Assembly (NCBI GenBank): GCA_965247615.1
Contig: OZ252022.1
Span: forward strand, 1-64,000
Reading direction: 5' to 3'
DNA length: 64,000 nt
Source: G965197715 sp965247615
GTDB taxonomy: Bacteria; Chloroflexota; Dehalococcoidia; Lucifugimonadales; UBA1127
Every line of letters begins with the position of its first letter. Position 1 is the first letter of the stretch. Of this stretch, positions 37,417-45,485 are shown one piece after another. Under the pieces are notes generated by a model. The model saw only the letters and a program-made list of their open reading frames with translations, made no database searches and was not told the origin of the DNA. Position numbers and translations under genes: made by a program.

Positions 37417-37938
37417 CTACACGGGAGCTAGCTCTTGGGCCTGGACAGGCTTGCCCCCCGCGACCTCGTCCTCGGAGAGGATGTAGGGGCGCCGAAGCCA
37501 TCGGCGGGCCTGGAACCATCGCCCCGCCACACGCACGGCGAGGATGGGGTCCACCTGTTCCACCAGCAAGCCCATCCTCTCTACCGTTGGCATGGAGGCG
37601 AGTTCCAGTGCCAGGCGTTCCTCGGCTACGGGCATTATCACCTGCTTCAACGAGTACATGCCGAAGAGGCCGCTGCGCGGGAGACTCAGCGTCAGGAGCG
37701 TATGGCCTGCAATTCGAAGCTGCCAGCGCTGCCGCCAGGAGGCGCGTAGAGGCTTGGCGCCGGGCGGGAGGTGCAGCTTGGCCCGCGAAGGGACCAGCGT
37801 AAGGGGCACGGGGTCCAGGCCAAGGCTGCGGGCGGCGTCAAGGAATGCCTCCACCGCTGCGGGCAGCCGTTCGCCGGCCGGCGCCTTGGGCCGAGGGCGA
37901 GTGGGAAATCCGTAAAGGGGCGTAGCTTGCGTTGCCAT
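37417..37938 (-). CDS. Hypothetical protein
   Basis: 173 aa, no family recognised. A basic, Pro-rich N-terminus is followed by an alternating hydrophobic and charged region with motifs AKLHLPPGAK, TLLTLSLPRSGLFGM and a C-terminal VAGRWFQARRWLRRPYIL. No signal peptide or clear membrane segment. Evidence that it is real: GGAGG 5 nt before the ATG, and the frame is better structured than the shadow frames. It lies 48 nt upstream of tRNA-Pro on the same strand. Confidence 0.6.
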   Translation of the reverse strand: MATQATPLYGFPTRPRPKAPAGERLPAAVEAFLDAARSLGLDPVPLTLVPSRAKLHLPPGAKPLRASWRQRWQLRIAGHTLLTLSLPRSGLFGMYSLKQVIMPVAEERLALELASMPTVERMGLLVEQVDPILAVRVAGRWFQARRWLRRPYILSEDEVAGGKPVQAQELAPV

Positions 37939-38224
37939 TTCATCCTCCGCATTGTTCTCCCTCGGGGGCGCCGGTAAGAACGGAGGCTAGTTTAGTACAA
38001 CACCTGCCCGGACGCAAATCCTCTCGGGGCGCCGCGGGATGGCCCGCCAGTGACCGGCGCCCTCAACAGCACTGCGCCTGCCGCGCTTTGCACGCTCTCA
38101 CGGCGCGAAGGTCGCCCTCGCGCATGGCCCCGGAGCGGCAGTGCAGCTTGCGCGGCAGCTTGCGCGGTTCCCGTCACACAAGGACGGCGGTCAGTGTCCT
38201 GAAGCAGTCTCGATGCGGCGGGCC

Positions 38225-38887
38225 CTAGGAAGGGGCGCCACCCGGCCCCTTGGGGGTGATGGAGACCTTGCGTCCGTCGCCAAACCCCTCGCTTGCGGTG
38301 GACACACGGGGGTGTTCGGCCAAGGTCACGTGGATGACGCGGCGTTCGTTGGCCGGCATGGGCTCGAGAACAATGGGCCTTCCGCTGGACGCCACGCGGT
38401 CCGCCATGCGGAGGGCCAGGTCTCTGAGGGTGCGTGCGCGGTTCTCCTTGTAGTGCTCCACGTCCAGTATGACGCGGCCCTCCTGCTCGGGCTCCTGGCG
38501 ACTCACGATGAGGTTCACAACGAACTGGAGCGCGCGGAGGGTCTCCCCACGGCGGCCGATGAGCAGGCCCGAGTCGTCGCCGGCGATCTCGATGAAGCAG
38601 GCGGCGAGGGTATCGTCGGGGACCTTGCCGATGGTGGAGGCGGCGTCGACACCCATGTCGGCCAGGAGACGGTCTACGACCCCGATGGCGACTCGAGCAA
38701 TTCCACCGCCACCGGGGAGGCGGGTGACGCGCACCTGCGCCTGCCCGCCGCCGAAGCCAAGGAAGCCCGTCTTCCCCTGGCTAACGACCTCGACCTCGAC
38801 CTCCTCGCGGTCGGCGTCGAGCTCTTTGAGCGCCAGCTCCACGGCTTCGTCGACGCTCTTGGCTGTCATGACTATGCTGTTTGTCAT
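38225..38887 (-). CDS. khpB: Jag/KhpB RNA-binding protein (KH and R3H domains)
   Basis: About 220 aa. The N-terminal Jag domain (AKSVDEAVELALKELD...GKTGFLGFGGGQAQV), the KH domain with GLLIGRRGETLRALQFVVN and the C-terminal R3H domain (LAEHPRVSTASEGFGDGRKV) are in the usual order. It binds RNA and is commonly paired with yidC. ATG 38887 has GGAGG 9 nt upstream; ATG 38893 is also possible. The gene begins inside the 3' end of yidC, with about 107-113 nt overlap in another frame. Confidence 0.93.
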   Translation of the reverse strand: MTNSIVMTAKSVDEAVELALKELDADREEVEVEVVSQGKTGFLGFGGGQAQVRVTRLPGGGGIARVAIGVVDRLLADMGVDAASTIGKVPDDTLAACFIEIAGDDSGLLIGRRGETLRALQFVVNLIVSRQEPEQEGRVILDVEHYKENRARTLRDLALRMADRVASSGRPIVLEPMPANERRVIHVTLAEHPRVSTASEGFGDGRKVSITPKGPGGAPS

Positions 38888-39713
38888 CCTCATGCTCCTC
38901 CACCGGCGCCGGGGGTGCTATGGGTTCAGGGGTTGGGAGCGGCGGTGCCGCCGGCGCCACGGGCCCCTGGCGTCTCAGTCCGCCCAAGCCGGTGATTTTG
39001 AATTGGATTGCAATGCCGATGAGATTGGAGGATATCCAGTAGAGGGCAAGCCCCGTGGGGAACGACCAAGTAATAACGGCAAACATGATGGGGAACATCC
39101 AGAGCATCATGCGCTGCGTGCTCTGCTGCCGCGCGTCCGCGGAGGGCATTGTTGCCATCTTCTGTTGGACCCACATGGACCCGCCCACCAGGAGGGTGAC
39201 GAGAAAGTTGACGGGACTGACCAGATTGCCCACGAAGGCAGACAGGTCAACGGTGAGGAACAGGCTGTTGATGGGGATGCTCTGGTGGACGGCGGGCAGC
39301 CATGAGTAGAGGAGCTGAGAGAGCTCTACCAGGTTCTCAGGGTTGGAGGGGAGCACCCTGATGAGGGCCCAATAGAGGCCGATCAGTATCGGCATCTGCA
39401 CGACCAGGGGTCCCAGGCAGCCCACGGGGTTGACCCCATGCTCCTTGTAGAGGCGAAAGGTCTCCTGGGAGACCTTCTGCCGATCGCCGGCGTGCTTCTT
39501 CTGGATCTCCTGAATCCTGGGGGCAAGCTGGGACATAGCCCTGGTCTGACGAAGCTGCTTGACGGTAAGGGGAAAGGTGAGGAGCCGGACTGTGGCCGTG
39601 AATACCAGGATGCTCAGGCCGAAGCTTTGGAACAGGAGGAGATAGATGACCACCAGGCTGTTGACCATAGGCCTGATGATCCCTTCGTTCCAGATGAGAC
39701 TCAGAAACTCCAC
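38781..39713 (-). CDS. yidC: Membrane protein insertase YidC/Oxa1
   Basis: A 310-aa insertase of the short (Gram-positive-like) form. Several transmembrane segments are visible (LVVIYLLLFQSFGLSILVF, PVNFLVTLLVGG, MFPIMFAVITW), together with the conserved Arg in ATVRLLTFPLTVKQ and GCLGPLVVQMPILIGLYWAL. A Pro-rich, then Arg/Gly-rich basic tail (from ~residue 250) resembles ribosome-binding YidC tails; its last ~37 residues come from sequence that also encodes KhpB. The region belongs to rpmH-rnpA-yidD-yidC-khpB. Confidence 0.94.
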   Translation of the reverse strand: MEFLSLIWNEGIIRPMVNSLVVIYLLLFQSFGLSILVFTATVRLLTFPLTVKQLRQTRAMSQLAPRIQEIQKKHAGDRQKVSQETFRLYKEHGVNPVGCLGPLVVQMPILIGLYWALIRVLPSNPENLVELSQLLYSWLPAVHQSIPINSLFLTVDLSAFVGNLVSPVNFLVTLLVGGSMWVQQKMATMPSADARQQSTQRMMLWMFPIMFAVITWSFPTGLALYWISSNLIGIAIQFKITGLGGLRRQGPVAPAAPPLPTPEPIAPPAPVEEHEDDKQHSHDSQERRRSRGAGAQRARRRPRGGRGRGR

Positions 39714-39728
39714 AGTATCCCCGTTCCC

Positions 39729-40853
39729 CTACTCATCGGTGTCTTGAAACAGAGCGGTTGGCGGACAGCGGCGGGTGTCGGTCTCCAGGACGCTTCTCGC
39801 TTCGTCCACCATGTACACGAACTCGCTGCTCGCCACCATGGGCGTCCGCACCTTGTAGTCCAACGAGCAGAATTGACGCATCTCGCGGCCGTTGTCTTGG
39901 TCCAGCACGTGCATCGTCCTCTCGTCGGTTACGACCACGAGACGCTCCCCCAAGACTGCCGGGGGAATGAGGACTGGCCCTCTGAGAAGGGTGGACCACA
40001 GCACCTCTCCGGTGGCGCTGCCCAACCCGTACACCGTTCCCCCCAAGGTGCCGACAAAGAGGGTCCTGCCCTTCAGGACAGCCCCGCCCCAGACCCATCC
40101 GTCCATCTGCTGCCGCCACACCTCGGACCCGTTTCGGCTGTCCAGGGCGAAGAAGGACCGGTCGAAGGAGCCGAAGTAGACGCGTCCGTCGGCTACGACG
40201 GGCGTCCCGGTGATGGCCCCCCCGGCATCGAAGCGCCAGCGCTCTTCGCCGGATTCCAAGCTGACGGCGTACAGCTTGTGGTCCAGGGAGGCAACATAGA
40301 CGGTGTCTCCCTCCACAGCAGGTGTGGACCAAATGCGGCCCTCGGTGGGGAAGGCCCAGAGCTGCTCACCCTCTTCTTCGTCCAGGGCGTAGAGGTTCCC
40401 GTCCGAGGAGCCAATCAACACCTTTCCGGCAACGACGACGGGTTGGCCCGCCAGGGGTCCGTCGTGGGGCCGAAGGCCGGGAGTGGGAAAGGGCCAGCGG
40501 AGACTGCCCCCATCCTTCTCGATGCTATAGAGGTTTACAACCTTGTCGATTGAGCTGAAGAATCCCCTGCCACCCTCTGTAATGGTGGCGGCGACGTAGA
40601 CTGCATCCTCAGAGATTGTGGGGGCGCTGTAGATCGACCCGAGGGAGGAATCCTCATTCCTATCGGGATAGCTCCAGACGACATCCCCGTCGTCGACGTT
40701 CAGGACAACGACTTTGCCCTCACCGCTGCCCACGTAGAGCAGGTTGTCCACCAGGGTGAGCCCGGACCAACCCTGGGCGACGAACCGGCCGGTCCCGCAC
40801 GCTGTCAGCAGCAAGAGCAAGGGGAGCAGCAGCAAGAGTCCTCGCCGTGTCAT
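39729..40853 (-). CDS. PQQ-binding-like (BamB-like) beta-propeller lipoprotein
   Basis: A 374-aa protein with an N-terminal Leu-rich signal and a lipobox LLTACG, so a lipid-anchored extracytoplasmic protein. Repeats of the type SGEGKVVVLNVDDGDVVWSY, DGNLYALDEEEGEQLWAF and DHKLYAVSLESGEERWRF indicate a seven- or eight-bladed PQQ-like propeller. It resembles BamB (scaffold for outer-membrane protein assembly) but is set between yidD and yidC, suggesting a link with membrane insertion; that is inference. The start ATG 40853 gives the signal directly; the open frame reaches 40904. The yidC start is 15 nt downstream. Confidence 0.85.
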   Translation of the reverse strand: MTRRGLLLLLPLLLLLTACGTGRFVAQGWSGLTLVDNLLYVGSGEGKVVVLNVDDGDVVWSYPDRNEDSSLGSIYSAPTISEDAVYVAATITEGGRGFFSSIDKVVNLYSIEKDGGSLRWPFPTPGLRPHDGPLAGQPVVVAGKVLIGSSDGNLYALDEEEGEQLWAFPTEGRIWSTPAVEGDTVYVASLDHKLYAVSLESGEERWRFDAGGAITGTPVVADGRVYFGSFDRSFFALDSRNGSEVWRQQMDGWVWGGAVLKGRTLFVGTLGGTVYGLGSATGEVLWSTLLRGPVLIPPAVLGERLVVVTDERTMHVLDQDNGREMRQFCSLDYKVRTPMVASSEFVYMVDEARSVLETDTRRCPPTALFQDTDE

Positions 40854-40940
40854 GCAGTTGTGCCCCCGTCCCTTCCTGCCGGAGACGGCACGGAAGGGCA
40901 GCATTGAGTCTGGATTGAAGCGGCTTGAGGACGCAAAGGC

Positions 40941-41150
40941 TCAGGGTACAGGATCATAGCCGTCCCCGCCCCAGGGATGGCAGCGCCCCAGGCGGTGCAA
41001 GGTAAGCCAGCCGCCCTTCAGCAGTCCGTGCCGGTCAATGGCCTCAGAGGCGAACTCCGAGCACGTAGGCAGGTATCTACACTGCCCGCGGACATAGGGC
41101 GACAGGGCACGCTTATAGAACCGGATGGTGAGTAGTGCCGCTCCCTTCAT
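40941..41150 (-). CDS. yidD: Membrane protein insertion efficiency factor YidD
   Basis: 69 aa, full length. Typical pattern: IRFYKRALSPYVRGQCRYLPTCSEFASEAIDRHGLLKGG and GRCHPWGGDGYDPVP, with three conserved Cys. It sits at the membrane and assists YidC. The start ATG overlaps the rnpA stop by 4 nt. Confidence 0.93.
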   Translation of the reverse strand: MKGAALLTIRFYKRALSPYVRGQCRYLPTCSEFASEAIDRHGLLKGGWLTLHRLGRCHPWGGDGYDPVP

Positions 41151-41515
41151 TCCTTATCGTCGCCGGCGACCGCGGCCACGGGGTGCGTCAGAAGATCCGC
41201 ACGCTGCAATAGGAGAATGACGACGTGCCTCAGGGCACGATAGTCGGTAGACGCAGCCCCCGGCCGAGCGGAAACCAGAATATCCCACCCCTGTGCAACA
41301 GGAAGTTGCCGCAGAATCTCCCGCAATCGCCGCTTGACCCGGTTCCGGGTGACAGCATTGCCAACCCGCTTGCCCACCGCGAACCCGAACCGCGCATGTT
41401 CAGCGTCCCGGCGCAGGGCCCGTAGCACCAGCGGCTCCTGCGTCCGTAGGCGTCCACGCTGCATCAGCGCGGCAAAATCCCGCGCCTTGGTGAGCCGATG
41501 CTGCCGTGGAAACAT
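41147..41515 (-). CDS. rnpA: Ribonuclease P protein component
   Basis: A 122-aa basic protein. It begins HRLTKARDFAALMQRG and has the RNR signature in RVGNAVTRNRVKRRLREILR. It assists the RNase P RNA in 5' maturation of tRNAs. The C-terminus extends a little beyond the usual ~115 residues. The 48-nt gap to rpmH is almost filled by a 28-bp perfect palindrome. Confidence 0.95.
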   Translation of the reverse strand: MFPRQHRLTKARDFAALMQRGRLRTQEPLVLRALRRDAEHARFGFAVGKRVGNAVTRNRVKRRLREILRQLPVAQGWDILVSARPGAASTDYRALRHVVILLLQRADLLTHPVAAVAGDDKE

Positions 41516-41528
41516 GTCTGCGCGGGAC

Positions 41529-41556
41529 CGCCGTCAGGGCGCGCGCCCTGACGGCG
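41529..41556. repeat. 28-bp perfect palindrome between rpmH and rnpA
   Basis: CGCCGTCAGGGCGC and its exact inverse complement GCGCCCTGACGGCG, no loop, in the 47-nt rpmH-rnpA gap. As RNA it folds to a GC-rich stem that could attenuate rnpA after the strongly expressed rpmH or stabilise the rpmH mRNA; as DNA it could bind a dimeric protein. Confidence 0.75.
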
Positions 41557-41562
41557 CCGCCT

Positions 41563-41700
41563 CTAGACGCTGAGCCTGAGACGGCCCTTCTGGCGCCGCC
41601 GCTTCAGGACCGATCTACCCTGGCGGGTACGCATGCGCAGACGAAAACCATGGACGCGATGGCGGCGCCGGTTGTTGGGCTGGAAAGTTCGCTTTGGCAT
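41563..41700 (-). CDS. rpmH: 50S ribosomal protein L34
   Basis: A 45-aa ribosomal protein, too short to be called by length filters. It reads MPKRTFQPNNRRRHRVHGF, then RLRMRTRQGR, and ends KGRLRLSV, matching the L34 pattern from end to end. The start ATG follows GAGGAAACTCCT and a consensus promoter. First gene of the rpmH-rnpA-yidD-yidC-khpB cluster. Confidence 0.97.
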   Translation of the reverse strand: MPKRTFQPNNRRRHRVHGFRLRMRTRQGRSVLKRRRQKGRLRLSV

Positions 41701-41719
41701 AGGAGTTTCCTCGTATGCG

Positions 41720-41749
41720 ATTATACGCCTCTTCCTTCCAACGGGTCAA
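41720..41749 (-). promoter_or_regulatory. Strong promoter of rpmH operon
   Basis: On the minus strand TTGACC, an 18-nt spacer and a perfect TATAAT, 20 nt before the rpmH ATG. It is the best sigma-70 match in the window, as expected for a ribosomal protein gene. Confidence 0.88.
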
Positions 41750-41825
41750 CGCATGCCGGCTGGCCGTGCATGATCTTTCTCACGTATCATTGCCGGGAAG
41801 CCATCGGCACGCGAGCGGGAGACCC

Positions 41826-42584
41826 ATGAGCCAACGCCGCACGCCCCGTTCACAGAAGGGACGGATAGATCTCCTCCTGGTCCTGCGGGGTCTCGCCCCA
41901 ACGCGAGAGAAGGCCCAGGCCCTGCTCATGGCTGGGCAGGTCACCGTGGATGGACGGCCGGTCACCAAGGCCGGGGCAACCGTGCCCCACGACGCCAACA
42001 TCGAGCTGGCTGCTCAGCTCCCCTACGTGGGCCGCGGCGGCGTCAAGCTCGCCCATGCCCTCGACGCCTTCAAGCTCCAGGTCTCCGACGCTGTAGCCCT
42101 GGACGTCGGCGCCTCCACCGGGGGCTTCACCGACTGCCTGCTCCAGAGGAGCGCGCGGCGCGTCTACGCTCTGGACGTGGGCTACGGCCAGCTGGATGTG
42201 AAGCTTCGGGAGGAGCCGCGCGTGGTGGTGATGGAGCGGACCAACGCCCGCCACCCGTTCCATCTGCCGGAGGCGGTGGACCTGGTGACAGCCGACGTCT
42301 CCTTCATCTCCGTGACCAAGGTACTGCCGTCCGCAGCGGAGCATCTCAAGCGGGAGGGCGCCATCCTGGTCCTAGTCAAGCCTCAGTTTGAGGCCCAGCG
42401 CCGGGAGGTGGGACGCGGAGGGGTCATCCGGGACGCCCGGGTCCATGGCAGGGTCCTTGGACGGGTCATCCTCTGGGCCATTTGCCACGGTTTCCGCCTG
42501 CGCGGCCTGACACCGTCGCCGGTCCTGGGCAGCGCGGGCAATCGCGAGTTCTTCCTGCTCCTTACGCCGGTTGCCGAGGAGTAG
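41826..42584 (+). CDS. tlyA: TlyA-family RNA 2'-O-methyltransferase
   Basis: A 252-aa protein. An S4 RNA-binding domain (residues ~13-70: RIDLLLVLRGLAPTREKAQ) is followed by an FtsJ-type SAM methyltransferase (AVALDVGASTGGFTDCLL; conserved DVSFIS; LVKPQFEAQRREVGRGGV). In mycobacteria TlyA methylates 16S and 23S rRNA at C1409 and C1920. ATG 41826 has GGGAG upstream and begins where the family does; the frame is open to 41715. It is divergent from rpmH. Confidence 0.93.
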   Translation: MSQRRTPRSQKGRIDLLLVLRGLAPTREKAQALLMAGQVTVDGRPVTKAGATVPHDANIELAAQLPYVGRGGVKLAHALDAFKLQVSDAVALDVGASTGGFTDCLLQRSARRVYALDVGYGQLDVKLREEPRVVVMERTNARHPFHLPEAVDLVTADVSFISVTKVLPSAAEHLKREGAILVLVKPQFEAQRREVGRGGVIRDARVHGRVLGRVILWAICHGFRLRGLTPSPVLGSAGNREFFLLLTPVAEE

Positions 42585-42594
42585 GGGGCCAGGG

Positions 42595-42603
42595 TGCTAT
42601 ACT
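42595..42603 (+). promoter_or_regulatory. Extended -10 promoter candidate of the CitE-like gene
   Basis: TGC followed by TATACT (42598-42603), 60 nt before the ATG. No strong -35 at 17 nt. Confidence 0.45.
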
Positions 42604-42663
42604 GCGAGTCACCGTGCTCCTTCTTCGAGAGACCAAGGGACGAGATTCCTAGGACAGAGATCT

Positions 42664-43569
42664 ATGGAACAATCTGATCGGCCAGTGCTCCTCCGCAGCC
42701 TACTTTTCGTTCCGGGAGTCCGCGAGGACATGCTCCGGAAGGCGGGGTCCATGCCCGCCGACGCCCTGGTGGCGGACATGGAAGACTCGGTCCCGCCCGC
42801 GGAGAAGGAGCGCGCCCGGGAGATCATCGCAGGCTTGCTTCCCAGCCTGGCGCAGCGAGGCCAAAAGGTGGTGGTGCGGGTCAACTCTCTGAGCACGGGG
42901 CTGCTGGGAGAGGACTTGGCGGCGGCCATAGGACCGCATACGTACGGAGTGTCCGTGGGGAAGATAGAATCAGCTTGGGACATCCAGCAGGTCTGCGCAA
43001 TCATGGACGTCATTGAACGCCGGAGGGGGATCGACGCAGGGTCGACGCGACTGCTCCCCTGGCTGGAGACTGCCGGCGGCGTGACGAACGCCGCTGCCAT
43101 CTGCGCCGCGTCCCCCCGTGTCGTGGCCGGCGCCTTTGGCGCCGAGGACTTCACCGCGGACATGGGCATCGCCCGCACAGAGGCGGGGGCGGAGGTTGCG
43201 GTCCCCCGGAGCCTGGTGCCCATCGCGGCACGGGTGGCCCGCGTCATTGCACTGGACACGCCCTTTGTGAACTTCCGAGACCCCGCGGGGCTGCGCCGCG
43301 ACGCGGAGGCAGCCCGGAGCCTTGGCTACCGCGGCAAGTTCGCGATCCACCCCAGCCAGATCGAGACCATCAACGCGGTCTTCAGTCCGTCCGCCGAGGA
43401 GGTGGAGTACGCCCGGCGGGTGGTGGAGGCCAACGACGAGGCGGAGGCCCGTGGGCATGGCGCAACCTCCCTGGACGGCAAGATGATCGACGTCCCGGTG
43501 GTGGTGCGCGCGCGAACACTCCTGGCCCTGGCGGCGGAGATCGAGCGTGAAGCCGGAAGCGCCCCGTAG
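42664..43569 (+). CDS. CitE-like HpcH/HpaI aldolase (malyl-/citramalyl-CoA lyase family)
   Basis: A 301-aa TIM-barrel lyase. Seen: RSLLFVPGVREDMLRKA, LVADMEDSVPPAEKERAR, VGKIESAWDI, metal-binding FGAEDFTADMGIARTEAG and the C-terminal KFAIHPSQIETINAVFSP, the pattern of CitE/malyl-CoA lyase-like enzymes that cleave or form beta-hydroxyacyl-CoA C-C bonds. The exact substrate is not determined. ATG 42664 is the family-like start. It stands alone, before folB. Confidence 0.88.
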   Translation: MEQSDRPVLLRSLLFVPGVREDMLRKAGSMPADALVADMEDSVPPAEKERAREIIAGLLPSLAQRGQKVVVRVNSLSTGLLGEDLAAAIGPHTYGVSVGKIESAWDIQQVCAIMDVIERRRGIDAGSTRLLPWLETAGGVTNAAAICAASPRVVAGAFGAEDFTADMGIARTEAGAEVAVPRSLVPIAARVARVIALDTPFVNFRDPAGLRRDAEAARSLGYRGKFAIHPSQIETINAVFSPSAEEVEYARRVVEANDEAEARGHGATSLDGKMIDVPVVVRARTLLALAAEIEREAGSAP

Positions 43570-43607
43570 CCTCCCGGCTTCCGCTTCCCCCTGTGAGAGG
43601 TAGCCCC

Positions 43608-43976
43608 ATGGACTCCATCCGTCTCACGGACGCGCAGTTCTACGCCTTCCACGGCAACTCCCCAGGCGAGCGCGCCCTGGGCCAACGCTTCTCCGTAGAC
43701 CTTGAGGTATCCGCCGACGTTGGGAGAGCCGGGCGCACCGATAACCTTGTGGACACGGTCAACTATGCCCACCTCTACCGCGCCGTGCGAGAGGTCATGC
43801 ACGGACCGCCGCACAAGCTGCTGGAGTCCCTGGCCGATGCCATCGCGGCGAGGGTGTTGAGCCGCTTTCCCGTCGCGTCCGTGCGGGTCCGCGTGTCCAA
43901 GCTTTCGCCCCCAATCACGGGCGCCGTCATCGCCGCAGCCTCGGTGGAGGTCCTGCGCAGCGGTCCAACGGGCTGA
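43608..43976 (+). CDS. folB: Dihydroneopterin aldolase
   Basis: 122 aa. Converts 7,8-dihydroneopterin to 6-hydroxymethyl-dihydropterin in folate synthesis. Seen: DAQFYAFHGNSPGERALGQRFSVDLEV with the catalytic Glu, DTVNYAHLYRAVREVM, LLESLADAIAARVL and the Lys in VRVSKLSPPI. GAGAGG precedes ATG 43608. Other folate genes (folP, folK) are not in the window. Confidence 0.92.
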   Translation: MDSIRLTDAQFYAFHGNSPGERALGQRFSVDLEVSADVGRAGRTDNLVDTVNYAHLYRAVREVMHGPPHKLLESLADAIAARVLSRFPVASVRVRVSKLSPPITGAVIAAASVEVLRSGPTG

Positions 43977-44039
43977 GGCGGCGCACGGCCCCCCGGGACC
44001 GTCGAACGGCGGCCCTGGGGCCATGACGGACCTTCAAGG

Positions 44040-44069
44040 TTGTGACCCCAGGTTGTCCCCCGCTATAAT
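44040..44069 (+). promoter_or_regulatory. Promoter of cmk-plsC
   Basis: TTGTGA, an 18-nt spacer and TATAAT (44064-44069), 25 nt before the cmk start codon. Confidence 0.72.
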
Positions 44070-44094
44070 CGCCTGGGACTGAAGGGGAAGCGCC

Positions 44095-44760
44095 TTGGAA
44101 CAAGGGACAGCCGTCGCCATAGACGGACCGGCAGCCAGCGGGAAGTCGGTGGTGGGACGCCTATTGGCCCGGAAACTGGATTTCCGGTTCTTGGACACGG
44201 GCCTCATGTACCGAGCTGTAGGCTGGGCCGCGCTTCAGCGCAAGGTTGCGATGGAGGACCAGCAAGCGGTCACGGACCTGGCTCTGAATCTCAACATTGA
44301 AGTTTCGGAGGACCACGACGGCCAGCGGGTCCGGGTGGACGGCGAAGACGTAACGCCGATGCTTCGCGGCGGCGCGGCGGATGCGGCTGCGTCGCGGGTT
44401 GCTGAAGTGCCCGGAGTGCGCGGGGCCCTGGTCGCCAAGCAGCAGGCCATGGCCCAAGGAGGCGGCATCGTCATGAGCGGCCGCGATATTGGGACCGTGG
44501 TCCTGCCCAACGCCTGCGTGAAGGTGTTCCTCCAGGCATCGGCGCCGGAGAGGGCGCACCGCCGGCACTTGGACTACCTGGCTGCGGGCTTGGAGTCCGA
44601 TGAGGCCGCTGTCCTCCGCGAGCTGGAGGAGCGGGACCGGCGTGACCGCCAGCGGGCTCACTCGCCGCTGCGCCCCGCCGAGGACGCGCACGTGCTCAGC
44701 ACGGACGGCGTTCCCGTGGACGAGGTGGTCGAGCACATTCAGAAGGTGGTCCGAGGATAG
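44095..44760 (+). CDS. cmk: Cytidylate kinase
   Basis: A 221-aa P-loop kinase phosphorylating CMP and dCMP. Walker A is AIDGPAASGKSVVG. DTGLMYRAVG, the SGRDIGTVVLPNA segment and RDRRDRQRAHSPL are all typical. Start is TTG 44095 with GGGGAAG upstream. The plsC gene follows after 2 nt, a common arrangement in Firmicutes and Chloroflexi. Confidence 0.94.
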   Translation: MEQGTAVAIDGPAASGKSVVGRLLARKLDFRFLDTGLMYRAVGWAALQRKVAMEDQQAVTDLALNLNIEVSEDHDGQRVRVDGEDVTPMLRGGAADAAASRVAEVPGVRGALVAKQQAMAQGGGIVMSGRDIGTVVLPNACVKVFLQASAPERAHRRHLDYLAAGLESDEAAVLRELEERDRRDRQRAHSPLRPAEDAHVLSTDGVPVDEVVEHIQKVVRG

Positions 44761-44762
44761 GC

Positions 44763-45434
44763 ATGGCAGACCTCCTCTACCGGGTGGCCAAGGCCATCGC
44801 GCGCAACCAGCTCCGCGTTTTCGGCCCATGCTTCGTGGAGGGGTTGGAGTCGGTCCCGCCCATGGGGCCGCTGATCGTCGTCGCAAACCACCTGGGCAAT
44901 CTGGACGGCCCGCTCCTGGGCGCGGTCATCCCCCGGCGGCTGCGGTTCATCGCAAAGCGAGGGCTCTTCAAGCCCGTCGGCGGGAGGTTGCTCCGTACGT
45001 ACGGGATGTACTCCATGGACAACGACGGCCACAACCATGAGGCCTTCTTGTGGGCGCGGAAGCAGCTCAACCAGGACAGGACCGTGGCCATCTTCCCGGA
45101 GGCGCAGCGAAACCCGGGCGGGATGGAGAAGGTGACCCTCGGGGCAGCGCTGATAGCCCTGAAGACCCAGGCCGCCATACTCCCTGTGGGCATCACCGGC
45201 ACGGAGCGGCTGGCGCCGCTGTGGCGCGTCCTCGTGCCCGCGGGTGAAGTGACCGTACGCATTGGACAGCCCTTCACGCTGCCGGATATCCGCGGCCGCC
45301 TGGGGCGTGCGCAGCTGCAGTCGCTGGGCGACATGATCATGCATCGCGTGGCCGCGCTGCTGCCCGTGGAGTACCAGGGCGTGTACCGGTTAGCGCCGGC
45401 GCAGAGGCCGGAGGCTTCCGGGGCTGGTGTATAG
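44763..45434 (+). CDS. 1-acyl-glycerol-3-phosphate acyltransferase (PlsC family)
   Basis: 223 aa. Acylates lysophosphatidate to phosphatidate in phospholipid synthesis. The catalytic NHLGNLD motif is intact (~residue 42). The second motif reads FPEAQRN instead of the usual FPEGTRS, keeping Glu and Arg. The C-terminal VAALLPVEYQGVYR matches the paralogue at 27267-27921. Coupled to cmk. Confidence 0.9.
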   Translation: MADLLYRVAKAIARNQLRVFGPCFVEGLESVPPMGPLIVVANHLGNLDGPLLGAVIPRRLRFIAKRGLFKPVGGRLLRTYGMYSMDNDGHNHEAFLWARKQLNQDRTVAIFPEAQRNPGGMEKVTLGAALIALKTQAAILPVGITGTERLAPLWRVLVPAGEVTVRIGQPFTLPDIRGRLGRAQLQSLGDMIMHRVAALLPVEYQGVYRLAPAQRPEASGAGV

Positions 45435-45485
45435 TTCACAGAGGAGTCCCGGCATCGGCGGCATGCGGAGAGGAAAGGCCAAGGG

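Noticed and set aside
40900..41830. Replication origin near rpmH
   Set aside because: rpmH often neighbours dnaA, but no dnaA gene or cluster of TTATCCACA-type boxes is visible here; the upstream gene is tlyA.
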